64,000 nt of DNA from Helicobacteraceae bacterium (GTDB lineage: Bacteria; Campylobacterota; Campylobacteria; Campylobacterales; Sulfurimonadaceae): contig CANMJR010000010.1 in assembly GCA_947498025.1 (NCBI GenBank), positions 1-64,000 of the forward strand, given 5' to 3'. A program made the translations under genes and the position numbers. The first letter of the stretch is position 1; each line of letters starts with the position of its first letter. Below are positions 29,327-37,221 of the stretch, in pieces. The notes under the pieces were generated by a model, which worked only from the letters and a program-made list of their open reading frames with translations, searched no databases and was not told where the DNA came from.

Positions 29327-29772
29327 TATTCGCCTTGAACATCCACATGTAGAGTCGCATGAATTCCGTGACCGAGTTTAAAGTCCAAATCATGTTCTCC
29401 TACAGTTTTTATAGTCAGTTTATCTGTGATATGTTTTTTATCTATATCTATTTTATGTTGCTCAAAAAGGGCATGGGCTACTTCCTCTTTTGTGATAGAA
29501 CCAAAGAGATGACCGTTCTGACCAAGCTTTTTAGTTATGATTATTTCTGCTTTATCAAGTTTTGACGCCAAAACTTTCAGGAGTGCTATCTCCTCTTCTA
29601 AAGCTTTAGCATTTTGAATTTCTTCCTCTTTATGCTGCGCTAAAATTTCAGCAGTCGCATGTTTTGCAAAACCTTTTCCAATTAAAAAGTTTTTGCCGTA
29701 ACCATCTTTTACCTCTTTCACTTCACCGGCTTTACCTAAACTTTTTACATCTTTTATTAATAGTACTTTCAT
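29326..29772 (-). CDS. rplI: 50S ribosomal protein L9
   Basis: The N-terminal rRNA-binding domain ([32 protein letters not shown]) is followed by a long connecting helix and a C-terminal domain ([18 protein letters not shown]). The 148-residue length is normal. It lies 21 bases after the reductase/rhodanese fusion gene and shares one base with hslV. Confidence 0.97.
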   Translation of the reverse strand: MKVLLIKDVKSLGKAGEVKEVKDGYGKNFLIGKGFAKHATAEILAQHKEEEIQNAKALEEEIALLKVLASKLDKAEIIITKKLGQNGHLFGSITKEEVAHALFEQHKIDIDKKHITDKLTIKTVGEHDLDFKLGHGIHATLHVDVQGE

Positions 29773-29793
29773 CTTTATTCCTTAATTTTATAA

Positions 29794-30531
29794 TTATCTT
29801 TTTATTTTTCCACTATAAGAAACAATACCATGGGATAAGTTGCCTATTTTTGTATAGCCCATGTCGGAAAGAATTCTTGCACAGTGTGCACTTCTGCTGC
29901 CAACATGACAGTAAACAATAATGTTTTCATCTTTGCCAAGGTTGGCTTCATCAAGCGTTTGGAAAAAACTGCTTGTCGGAACAAGTTTATCAGCACCTTC
30001 GATATGACCCATTTTCCACTCCATGTGCTCACGAACATCCACAAGTTTAAAGTGAACCATTCCAAGTGAACGCGCTTCAAGAAGTGCAGTAAGTTCGTCA
30101 GAATCTAGTTCATGGTTATTCACTAAAGCTTCACACTCCTGTTTTGTAAGACCGCGAGAGTGTTGATGTACAACTTCTTCCATCTGGTTTTCTTGGCGCT
30201 TTGCAGCTGCGAACTCCGGTGTACAGAAAATTTGGCAGTGACAAACGCCATCTTCCGGAATCTCTTTTTCAATTGCAGGTGTACATGGACACATTCTATC
30301 ATCTGAACTTTTATAAACTCCATCCACTTGCTCTACCATGTAACAAGGACAAAATCTTTTGTTGTACATCATTTTATTGCGGGCAAGACCCAGCTGTACG
30401 CCCTCATTAATCTCTTCTTGCGGATTGTATTCCCAATTAAATTGCTTCACTACTTTGTCTGTAAATTTAATTGTTTTTTCTAGTTCAGCTTGAAACTCAG
30501 GTGAATTCATATCTATTTTTATTATACTCAT
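29794..30531 (-). CDS. Ferredoxin:thioredoxin reductase catalytic domain fused to rhodanese
   Basis: The N-terminal half (about residues 1-120) carries the catalytic-subunit pattern of ferredoxin:thioredoxin reductase: CPC, then CPC after 17 residues, then CHC after 13. The plant and cyanobacterial spacing, as I recall it, is 16 and 8. These cysteines bind a 4Fe-4S cluster beside a redox disulphide. The C-terminal half (about 145-245) is a rhodanese domain with the active loop CHVGSRS. The fusion suggests iron-sulphur electrons feeding a persulphide or disulphide step. The start at 30531 has a GGAAC site upstream; a longer frame would overlap argG. The partner is unknown. Confidence 0.85.
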   Translation of the reverse strand: MSIIKIDMNSPEFQAELEKTIKFTDKVVKQFNWEYNPQEEINEGVQLGLARNKMMYNKRFCPCYMVEQVDGVYKSSDDRMCPCTPAIEKEIPEDGVCHCQIFCTPEFAAAKRQENQMEEVVHQHSRGLTKQECEALVNNHELDSDELTALLEARSLGMVHFKLVDVREHMEWKMGHIEGADKLVPTSSFFQTLDEANLGKDENIIVYCHVGSRSAHCARILSDMGYTKIGNLSHGIVSYSGKIKR

Positions 30532-30541
30532 TGTTAAGTTC

Positions 30542-31765
30542 CTAATTATTTTTATTTTTACGAGCTTTACCGGCAATTATAAAGCGTAAAGCATTGAGTT
30601 TGATAAATCCCGCTGCATCTTTTTGGTCATAAACAGAATCCTCTTCAAAAGTACAATACTCCGGATTAAAAAGCGAATTTTCAGATGAACGACCAACAAC
30701 GCTCACAACACCTTTGTAGAGTTTTAATCTAACGCTTCCGGAGACATTTACCTGTGTTTTGTCAATTGCAGCCTGAAGCATTTCTCTCTCTGGGGCAAAC
30801 CAAAATCCGTTATAGATAAGTTTTGCATAGCGAGGCATCATCTCATCTTTAAGGTGTGCTTCTTCACGGTCAAGAGTAATTGACTCAATTGCACGGTGTG
30901 CTTTTATCATAATTGTTCCGCCCGGTGTCTCATAACATCCGCGGCTTTTCATACCGACAAATCTGTTTTCAACGATGTCTGCACGGCCGATTCCATGTTT
31001 ACCGGCAATCTTATTGAGAGTTGCAAGCATAGTTGCAGGGCTTAACTCCTCTCCATTTAATGATATTGGGTCGCCGTTTTTGTATCCAAGTGTAATATAT
31101 TCAGCAACATCCGGAGCATCTTCAGGTTTTGTCGTCCATAGCCACATGCTGTCTTCAGGCTCCGCATTTGGGTCTTCCAAAATTCCACCCTCATAAGAGA
31201 TGTGAAGAAGATTAGCATCCATAGAGTAGGGTGATTTTTTACCTTTTGTATCGATCTGAATGCCATGTTCTGCCGCATAAGCTAAAAGTTTTTCTCTTGA
31301 ATTTAAATCCCACTCTCTCCATGGAGCGATAATAGTAAGAGTAGAATCTTTGCCTAAATAACCCATCTCAAATCGTACTTGGTCGTTTCCTTTGCCTGTC
31401 GCGCCGTGGCTCACGCCGTCCGCACCGGTAATATGAGCAATCTCCACCTGTCTTTTAGCGATAAGCGGTCTTGCAATTGAAGTTCCTAAAAGGTATTCAC
31501 CCTCATAAATCGCATTTGCTCTAAACATAGGAAATACATAATCTTTTACAAACTCTTCTCTTAAATCATCAATAAAGATGTTTTCAGGTTTGATACCCAA
31601 GGCTAGAGCCTTTACGCGAGCAGGTTCAACTTCTTCGCCTTGACCGATATCAGCTGTAAAAGTTACAACTTCACACTTGTATTCATCTTGAAGCCATTTT
31701 AAAATAACACTTGTATCTAAACCGCCGGAATAGGCTAAAACTACTTTTTTAACATTTTTTTTCAT
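30542..31765 (-). CDS. argG: Argininosuccinate synthase
   Basis: This enzyme condenses citrulline and aspartate in arginine synthesis. The ATP-binding [15 protein letters not shown], the [13 protein letters not shown] block and [17 protein letters not shown] are typical. The product from ATG 31765 has 407 residues; this start has AAGGG 8 bases upstream and is preferred to the in-frame ATG at 31786. It is the first gene of the long minus-strand block. Confidence 0.96.
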   Translation of the reverse strand: MKKNVKKVVLAYSGGLDTSVILKWLQDEYKCEVVTFTADIGQGEEVEPARVKALALGIKPENIFIDDLREEFVKDYVFPMFRANAIYEGEYLLGTSIARPLIAKRQVEIAHITGADGVSHGATGKGNDQVRFEMGYLGKDSTLTIIAPWREWDLNSREKLLAYAAEHGIQIDTKGKKSPYSMDANLLHISYEGGILEDPNAEPEDSMWLWTTKPEDAPDVAEYITLGYKNGDPISLNGEELSPATMLATLNKIAGKHGIGRADIVENRFVGMKSRGCYETPGGTIMIKAHRAIESITLDREEAHLKDEMMPRYAKLIYNGFWFAPEREMLQAAIDKTQVNVSGSVRLKLYKGVVSVVGRSSENSLFNPEYCTFEEDSVYDQKDAAGFIKLNALRFIIAGKARKNKNN

Positions 31766-31904
31766 GTAAAAAACCCTTATAAGCAAAATAATTGTCGCGA
31801 TATTACTATAAAAGAGATTAAAAAATAGCTTGAATGCAGTTTTATTTAATGATAAAGTAGGGGATTGTTTTAGATAGTTATAAGATAATAGAATACGAAA
31901 TGTT

Positions 31905-31936
31905 GGCTCAAAAGGGCTTTATTACCCTTTTGAGTC
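31905..31936 (-). terminator. Hairpin spanning the flaG stop
   Basis: GGCTCAAAAGGG (31905-31916) pairs with CCCTTTTGAGTC (31925-31936), with a 10-bp perfect core and an 8-base loop that holds the flaG stop codon. No T-run follows on the minus strand. It probably ends or protects the flaG mRNA and separates it from argG. The remaining gap to argG (31766-31904) shows nothing else of note. Confidence 0.55.
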
Positions 31937-32314
31937 AAACAATATCCCCGTTACTTCTTTCATTTTTGGAAGAAAATCAGCTGCTTGTTCTGCCGGAAAT
32001 CTTCGAATCATTTTATTCGTTTGCGCTTCAATTACAGATACATAAAAAACATCTTGTTGATCTACGCCAAATTTTAAGTTTGTGTTCATCGGAGCCATCG
32101 CGTTATTTAGCTCTTTTACTAACGCCTCTACTTGCTCTTTAGAATTTATTTTTTCAGCTTTTTGCGTAGTACTTTGCTGCATCTCTTTTACAAGGTCAAC
32201 TTTGGGCTGCTCCACTTGCTGAACCGACTGTTGTGTTTTTGCCATTCTTCCCTGCGACTCACCAGCACCCATATTAGTTTGTTGCTGTTTTGCTACACCT
32301 GCTATGCCATCCAT
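31922..32314 (-). CDS. flaG: FlaG-family flagellar protein
   Basis: The 130-residue product has a Gln-rich, low-complexity N-terminus (about 1-55) and a conserved C-terminal FlaG domain (about 60-130: VEALVKELNNAMAPMNTNLKFGVDQ, VYVIEAQTN-like strand, MIRRFPAEQAADFL). FlaG affects filament length in flagellated bacteria. It is a single gene here with a consensus sigma-28 promoter and a GAGGAG ribosome site, which fits late flagellar expression. The rest of the flagellar locus is not in the window. Confidence 0.88.
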   Translation of the reverse strand: MDGIAGVAKQQQTNMGAGESQGRMAKTQQSVQQVEQPKVDLVKEMQQSTTQKAEKINSKEQVEALVKELNNAMAPMNTNLKFGVDQQDVFYVSVIEAQTNKMIRRFPAEQAADFLPKMKEVTGILFDSKG

Positions 32315-32354
32315 GACTCACTCCTCACCTTCAAGAATATTGTTGTTAGACAGA

Positions 32355-32381
32355 ATATCGGCTGTTAAAAAAATAACTTAA
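32355..32381 (-). promoter_or_regulatory. Sigma-28 (FliA) promoter of flaG
   Basis: On the minus strand, TTAAGTTA (32381-32374) and GCCGATAT (32362-32355) are separated by 11 bases. The FliA consensus is TAAAGTTT-N11-GCCGATAA, so 6/8 and 7/8 positions match. The -10 lies about 40 bases upstream of the flaG ATG. Confidence 0.85.
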
Positions 32382-32449
32382 ATAAATTAAATAATATTTT
32401 TTTACTTTATCTCTTCTAACTGCTACATATTTATGATAATCTTGCGTGC

Positions 32450-33655
32450 ATGAATGAATATATAAATCTATTAAAAAAAGAGCCGGTTTTAAGACGCCTC
32501 TCTTCTATACAGCTTATTGCATATTTTGGTGCTTGGTTTAGCAATGTTGCAATATACACCCTTCTTCTTGATATGAAAGTATCGCCTGAAATTGTTGCAT
32601 TTGTGGCAATGCTCCATTTTTTAGCCGGTGTTATTCAAGCGCCGCTTTCAGGTTCTATTATAGATATGCTCAGACCTAAAAAATTGATGCTCTCTCTTAT
32701 CTTTGTACAAGTTTTGGCAACTCTATTTTTAATTCTGGTTACCGACATAAACGATTTATGGCTTTTGTATGTCCTGATATTTATTAAAATGGCGGCAGCT
32801 AGTTTTTATTTTACTACCGAAATGTCACTTCTGCCAAAAATTCTTCATGGAAATAAACTTCAAAAGGCAAATGAGCTTCACTCTATAATCTGGTCATTTT
32901 CATATACTTTAGGAATGGCTATAAGCGGTTTTGTGGTTTATATGCTCGGTATCAAAATCGCCTTTATATTGGATGCTCTCATGTTTATTGTTGGTTTTTT
33001 CCTGCTTTATACTTTGGAGATTAAAGTTGAATTTCTAAAAAGCAAAGAGAATTTATTAGAGATGATGCGAGATACTTTTAGATACCTCAAAAGATTTCCG
33101 CATGCCATGCACCTTATGTTTGTTCATGCTTTTGTAGGACTCACTGCCTTTGATGCGCTTGTGGCTTTGATGGTTGATAAATATTACGCTTCTGTCATCG
33201 CCACCTCTTTGGCTTTGGGACTTTTACATGCTTCAAGAGCTTTAGGTCTTGTCATCGGTCCCGTAATTTTAGGCTCTTGGGTCAATAACAAACGAGTGGT
33301 TGCCATTTTTATTCTGCAAGCAATCGCCGTTTGGTTTTGGGCGTTTATGATGCACAACTTTTATCTCTCCCTCTTTGCAAGCGTAATTGTCGGGCTATTT
33401 ACTACAACACTTTGGTCCTACACATACACACTTCTGCAAAAAAATATAGAGGAGAAATATTATGGGCGAATCGTCGCATACAACGACATGATTTTTCTAA
33501 GTTCGGCAGCATTGACCTCTTTTATGATTGGATATTTGGCTTCAAACGACTACTCTTTAGAATTCATAACCGTAGCCATCGGAAGCGGGTTTATTGTGGG
33601 CGGAGTCTATTTTGCATGGATACTCAAAACTCAAAATATAAAAGAGATTATATGA
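32450..33655 (+). CDS. MFS transporter
   Basis: This is an inner-membrane major facilitator of the EntS/MFS_3 type with about 12 membrane segments over 401 residues. The loop after TM2 (SIIDMLRPKKLML) fits the MFS motif A position. The substrate is unknown; relatives export small molecules or siderophores. Two membrane-protein genes follow, the first overlapping its stop as ATGA. Confidence 0.85.
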   Translation: MNEYINLLKKEPVLRRLSSIQLIAYFGAWFSNVAIYTLLLDMKVSPEIVAFVAMLHFLAGVIQAPLSGSIIDMLRPKKLMLSLIFVQVLATLFLILVTDINDLWLLYVLIFIKMAAASFYFTTEMSLLPKILHGNKLQKANELHSIIWSFSYTLGMAISGFVVYMLGIKIAFILDALMFIVGFFLLYTLEIKVEFLKSKENLLEMMRDTFRYLKRFPHAMHLMFVHAFVGLTAFDALVALMVDKYYASVIATSLALGLLHASRALGLVIGPVILGSWVNNKRVVAIFILQAIAVWFWAFMMHNFYLSLFASVIVGLFTTTLWSYTYTLLQKNIEEKYYGRIVAYNDMIFLSSAALTSFMIGYLASNDYSLEFITVAIGSGFIVGGVYFAWILKTQNIKEII

Positions 33656-33903
33656 TTTCATTTGCATTTATCGGCGGAGTTCTTCTGAATATCGGGGCAT
33701 ATCTAACATATAAAGGGAAGATTTATGAAGCCGTAATAGTTTATCTTTTTGCGGATTCTTGTTGGGTAGTCATGGCATATCAAAGGGATGATTTCTGGGG
33801 AGTTTTTTCCATAATCATTGGGGTGACTTTTGGTTTTTTGGCGTTTATAAAGATGCGAAGCGGAGAGATGAATAAATCACTCAACAAAAAGGAGAACGAG
33901 TAG
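33652..33903 (+). CDS. Small membrane protein, unknown
   Basis: The 83-residue product has about three hydrophobic segments (MISFAFIGGVLLNIGAYL, AVIVYLFADSCWVVMAY, GVFSIIIGVTFGFLAFI) and a short charged tail (MRSGEMNKSLNKKENE). The ATG at 33652 overlaps the MFS stop as ATGA and is followed exactly by the start of the next gene, so this short form is preferred to a longer frame from 33331 that would lie inside the MFS gene. No family is recognised. Confidence 0.72.
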   Translation: MISFAFIGGVLLNIGAYLTYKGKIYEAVIVYLFADSCWVVMAYQRDDFWGVFSIIIGVTFGFLAFIKMRSGEMNKSLNKKENE

Positions 33904-34752
33904 ATGGCATCCGGAATTTTTATGCTGCTCGACGACATAGCGATGCTGGCGGATGATGTGGCGGTGGCAAGTAAAATAGCCACGCAAAAAACGGTGGCAA
34001 TTTTGGGAGATGACTTAGCCGTCAATGCCCAAAAAGCGACAGGGTTTGACCAGTCAAGGGAACTAGCGGTTATCTGGGCAATCACAAAGGGCTCTCTAAA
34101 AAATAAAGCGATAATTTTGCCTCTGGCTTTTATACTTAGTGCCGTAGCACCAAGTTTCATTATTTACATTTTAATGCTGGGTGCTCTGTATCTTCTTTAT
34201 GAAGGAACGGAGAAGATTGAAGAGTATCTTTTTCATAAACATCATGAAGCAAAAAATGAAGAGTTGCTTCATTCAACCAAAGAGACTATTTTAGACATCG
34301 AAAAAGAGAAGATAAAATCAGCCGTATTTACAGACTTTATACTCTCCATAGAAATCGTTGTAATTGCGCTCGCTGCCGTAGCAAATCAGCCATTTACGGT
34401 GCAAATCGTATCTACTCTGTTTGTAGCAGTTGTAGCCACTTTTGGTGTCTATGGCTTGGTTGCCATGATAGTGAGAATGGATAATTTAGGCTTTTGGCTT
34501 ATAGAAAAAAAACACCAAAAAAGCGGAGATTTTCTCATAAGTGCCATGCCAAAATTGATAAAAACATTGGCATTCGTCGGAACATTCGCTATGATTTTAG
34601 TGGGAAGCGGCATATTGGTTCACCATATCGAAGTGTTGCACCATTTTTTTATAGCTGCTATTCCGTTTATAATAAATGAGCTGTTAGTCGGTCTTTTAAT
34701 AGGTGCGGCTCTGCTTTTGATTATGAAGTTATTTAAGAAGTGGGTTTTTTAG
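33904..34752 (+). CDS. DUF808/YedI-family inner-membrane protein
   Basis: The conserved N-terminus MASGIFMLLDDIAMLADDVA and the block TKGSLKNKAIILPLAFILSA mark the DUF808 (YedI) family. About six membrane segments are visible across 282 residues. The molecular role is unknown. The ATG follows the upstream stop with no gap, so the gene is part of the three-gene membrane-protein operon that starts at 32450. Confidence 0.9.
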   Translation: MASGIFMLLDDIAMLADDVAVASKIATQKTVAILGDDLAVNAQKATGFDQSRELAVIWAITKGSLKNKAIILPLAFILSAVAPSFIIYILMLGALYLLYEGTEKIEEYLFHKHHEAKNEELLHSTKETILDIEKEKIKSAVFTDFILSIEIVVIALAAVANQPFTVQIVSTLFVAVVATFGVYGLVAMIVRMDNLGFWLIEKKHQKSGDFLISAMPKLIKTLAFVGTFAMILVGSGILVHHIEVLHHFFIAAIPFIINELLVGLLIGAALLLIMKLFKKWVF

Positions 34753-35065
34753 AAATCTAGCTCAAATTGCTAGTTGCAAATATTCATGAGACAATTTTAA
34801 AAGAAATCCATAGAGTAAACAGTGATAAATATTTCCCTTGCTGTTATACTTTTTATTATTATAGCTATTCGATTGATTGCAAGTGTTGGGACACTTTGAA
34901 CCGCCAATTCTAATATCAAGTGGCGAAAATAAATTAAACTATAATTCAATACTTTATGAGTAGAATCTTAGATGTATAGGGTGTGCAATTAATTAATTAA
35001 TGGTTAACTTTATAAGATTAAAATATTTGGCACATAAAAATATAAAGTCTAATAGGGGTTATTTT
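34753..35065. other. Non-coding stretch before the response regulator
   Basis: This 313-base gap holds the left 19-bp repeat (34761-34779), a TATAAT box at 34940-34945 as a candidate promoter, and AT-rich sequence. I see no open frame of interest and no RNA gene. Its lack of coding content, beside two normal operons, marks it as the edge of an accessory or eroded patch. Confidence 0.5.
34761..34779 (+). repeat. 19-bp inverted repeat, left copy
   Basis: CTCAAATTGCTAGTTGCAA is an exact reverse complement of 36020-36038. The two copies bracket the decayed patch with the receiver protein and the broken YhcH gene. A third, partial copy starts at 35962. Confidence 0.85.
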
Positions 35066-35539
35066 ATGAATTCATTCGTTAACATATTGATTATTGATGA
35101 TGCTATGATAAATATAGAGGTTGTCAGGCATATATTAAGTGAAAATTATTTAAATTATCATTTTTCCATCGCCACTAGCGGTAAAGAGGCTCTTGAAATA
35201 GTTAAAATAAAGAAATTTACTTTAATTCTATTAGATATAGTGATGCCTGAAATGGATGGTTTCGATGTATGCATGGCTTTAAAAAGTGATCCATTAACTA
35301 AAGATATACCAATAATATTTCTCACTGCAAGTACTGATCTAGATTCTATTAAAAAAGCCTTTAGTCTTGGTGCTGTTGATTATATTACCAAACCTTTTTT
35401 AAATGCTGAATTAGTTGCGAGAGTTGGAACTCATGTTACATTATCCAGAGCGATAATGATGCTTAAGGAACATAATTTAGACCTTGAATCTCGGTTAGAA
35501 TGGGAATCTGTCTCTTTATTTCAGACATTAGAGTCTTAG
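35066..35539 (+). CDS. Receiver-only response regulator (probably cut short)
   Basis: This is a CheY-like receiver domain (about residues 5-122) with the acidic pair Asp11/Asp12, the phosphorylation site Asp57 in LLDIVMPEMDG, Thr in FLTAS and Lys in ITKPF. A short helix follows (LSRAIMMLKEHNLDLESRLE) of the kind that normally leads into a GGDEF or kinase domain, but the frame stops at residue 157. This points to loss of an output domain. ATG 35066 has AGGGG 8 bases upstream and is preferred to 35000. No histidine kinase is nearby. Confidence 0.82.
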   Translation: MNSFVNILIIDDAMINIEVVRHILSENYLNYHFSIATSGKEALEIVKIKKFTLILLDIVMPEMDGFDVCMALKSDPLTKDIPIIFLTASTDLDSIKKAFSLGAVDYITKPFLNAELVARVGTHVTLSRAIMMLKEHNLDLESRLEWESVSLFQTLES

Positions 35540-35600
35540 TCAGAATGGGATTAGTCTCCATTTTACCTATGAAAATAGAGTACTTATCAACAAAAGGTCA

Positions 35601-35908
35601 AATCCTGGATTAGAGCAGTTTTGGAAAGATGTTTTTAAAAATCTGTCAATATTTACATACTAGCAGAAGCCTTTGAGTGTTTTTCTACAGATATGCTTGA
35701 AGTAACCATTGCTTATGATGCATCCAAAGATGCTGCATTTTACAAATATACTCCTCATTGCCACTCACGTGTCAATGTGTTTCCTGGAACTTTTGTGATG
35801 CTCTATCCACATGATGCACACATGTCCGGGCTCATGATTGATCAGCAACCTTAGTTTATAAAAAAAGTTGTTGTAAAGATAAGAAAAGAGTTATTGACAC
35901 TTCCATAA
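35601..35908 (+). pseudogene. Remnant of a YhcH/YjgK/YiaL-family gene
   Basis: Translation shows family motifs spread over broken frames. A segment NPGLEQFWKDVFKNLS starts at 35601 in one frame. From about 35663 another frame reads through LEVTIAYDASKDAAFY, VFPGTFVMLYPHDAHMSG and, after an in-frame TAG at 35852, KKVVVKIRKELL to a stop at 35908. The PHDAHMSG and KKVVVK parts match the conserved core of this sugar-related beta-sandwich family. At least one frameshift, one nonsense codon and a missing middle make a working product impossible. Confidence 0.65.
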
Positions 35909-35961
35909 TCAAAGTAGCATTTCTCTTTTTCTCGGTTGCGCTACTCATAAATATAAATAAA

Positions 35962-36039
35962 ACTCAAATTACTAGACAAGAGAGTGGTTGTACATCGTTA
36001 GAATAGTAAGAAAAGCTCGTTGCAACTAGCAATTTGAGT
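35962..36039. repeat. MITE-like 78-bp unit with 14-bp inverted ends
   Basis: ACTCAAATTACTAG (35962-35975) and CTAGCAATTTGAGT (36026-36039) are inverted copies with one mismatch. The inner right part continues the 19-bp word shared with 34761-34779. Size and terminal inverted repeats suggest a small non-autonomous element. No target-site duplication was identified. Confidence 0.5.
36020..36038 (-). repeat. 19-bp inverted repeat, right copy
   Basis: This is the exact reverse complement of 34761-34779, about 1.26 kb away. Recombination between such copies could invert the enclosed patch. Confidence 0.85.
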
Positions 36040-36060
36040 AAATCTAATATTTTGGCATGT

Positions 36061-36066
36061 TATAAT
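36061..36066 (+). promoter_or_regulatory. -10 element before the HD-GYP gene
   Basis: TATAAT lies 73 bases upstream of the GTG start, beyond the repeat. No -35 is evident. It is the best promoter candidate in the gap. Confidence 0.45.
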
Positions 36067-36139
36067 GTTTTTCGTATCTATTTTTATAAAAATGATAGTC
36101 GTGAAGAAGAGTAACTATTTCAATAAAGGGGCAACTTAA

Positions 36140-37141
36140 GTGTTAGATCGCAAGAGACAAGAGCAGCTTAATATAAATTCTACCTTTGTTGTTCCCCAAA
36201 AGAAGGAAGAGCACTCTTATGTTTTATTAGACAAACGATTTTTGCATCTTGGTGACAATATAAATTTTAATCTCTATTTTAAAAACAGACCAACGCAGAT
36301 GACTCTTTTTTTACAGAGTGATACGGTAGTAGATAAGCAGCAACAACAGAGGCTTCAAGAGGTTGAACAAGTTTTTGTATCTAGCACCGAATATCATAAA
36401 TATGAACTTTTTGTAGAAGAGCACCTTCAAAATCTCATACAAGATACAACCCTCACTTTAGATGAAAAAACCGATATTATCTATACTTCTAGTACGGAAT
36501 TGACACACTCCCTTTATGACAATCCGGAGGCACTCGAAAATGTACAGCGCTCCGAAAATATTGTCATGCCTATTCTGCAAAGTATCTTATATAACGATGA
36601 TACAATTGCTTCTTATATGAAAATAATCGAGCATGACTACTATACACATACGCACTCCTTAAATGTGAGTGTTTACGCACTCTGTCTAGGGGCAGCACTG
36701 GGATTAAAGGAGGAAAAATTAGTCCTTTTGGGTCGGGCAGCTCTTTTGCATGATCTTGGAAAAAGTAAAATCAGTTATGAAGTTATAAATAAAAACGGAG
36801 TACTTACTCGAGAAGAGTTTGATGAGATGAAGAACCATCCATTATTAGGGTATGAAATTGCGGTAAAGATTGGTATAAATGACAAAAATATATTGGACGG
36901 TATTCGGCATCATCATGAAAAGCTTGACGGCAAAGGCTATCCGGATAATCTAAAAGAGCATGAGATAAAACTGTTTCCTAGAATAATAGGAATTTGTGAC
37001 GTCTTTGATGCTTTAACGACGAAGCGATCCTATAAAGAGGCTATGCATTCTTTTAATGCACTTCAAATAATGAAACTTGAAATGAATGCTCACTTGGACA
37101 TGAAAATTTTAAATGTATTTATAAAAATGCTTCACAAGTAA
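36140..37141 (+). CDS. HD-GYP domain protein (likely c-di-GMP phosphodiesterase)
   Basis: The N-terminal half (about residues 1-130) has no recognised domain; the C-terminal half is an HD-GYP domain. The HD pair lies in LLHDLGKSKISYEVI (about 204-205) and the GYP motif in HHEKLDGKGYPDNL (about 264-266), both intact, so hydrolysis of c-di-GMP is expected. It is cytoplasmic, with no membrane segment. Translation begins at GTG with AAAGGGG about 9 bases upstream. The gene stands alone beside the decayed patch. Confidence 0.88.
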   Translation: MLDRKRQEQLNINSTFVVPQKKEEHSYVLLDKRFLHLGDNINFNLYFKNRPTQMTLFLQSDTVVDKQQQQRLQEVEQVFVSSTEYHKYELFVEEHLQNLIQDTTLTLDEKTDIIYTSSTELTHSLYDNPEALENVQRSENIVMPILQSILYNDDTIASYMKIIEHDYYTHTHSLNVSVYALCLGAALGLKEEKLVLLGRAALLHDLGKSKISYEVINKNGVLTREEFDEMKNHPLLGYEIAVKIGINDKNILDGIRHHHEKLDGKGYPDNLKEHEIKLFPRIIGICDVFDALTTKRSYKEAMHSFNALQIMKLEMNAHLDMKILNVFIKMLHK

Positions 37142-37221
37142 TATTTTGCGTCTCACCATTCAAACATGTATCCTAGAATTCCGACAACTTTTAGTGTTAT
37201 GTAAATATTTAGGATTTATAG

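Larger units (their letters stand above)
35540..36139. other. 600-base non-coding stretch with gene remnant and repeats
   Basis: Besides the YhcH remnant (35601-35908), this stretch contains a 78-bp unit with 14-bp ends in inverted orientation (35962-36039), the right 19-bp repeat (36020-36038) and a TATAAT box (36061-36066) for the next gene. The remainder shows no coding signal. Confidence 0.6.

Noticed and set aside
31766..31921. tRNA or riboswitch upstream of argG
   Set aside because: No cloverleaf or known aptamer pattern could be traced; only the flaG hairpin is clear.
33331..33903. Long 190-residue protein from 33331
   Set aside because: Its first half lies inside the MFS gene in another frame; the hydrophobic product from 33652 with the ATGA junction is the likely gene.
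34850..34920. Transposase remnant before the response regulator
   Set aside because: Short phrases looked transposase-like, but no frame gave a convincing motif.
35027..35045. Sigma-54 promoter (TTTGGCAC) before the response regulator
   Set aside because: The -24 part is present but there is no GC-type -12 element at the right distance.
35000..35539. Response regulator starting at ATG 35000
   Set aside because: The extra 22 residues are not part of the receiver fold, and ATG 35066 has a strong ribosome site.
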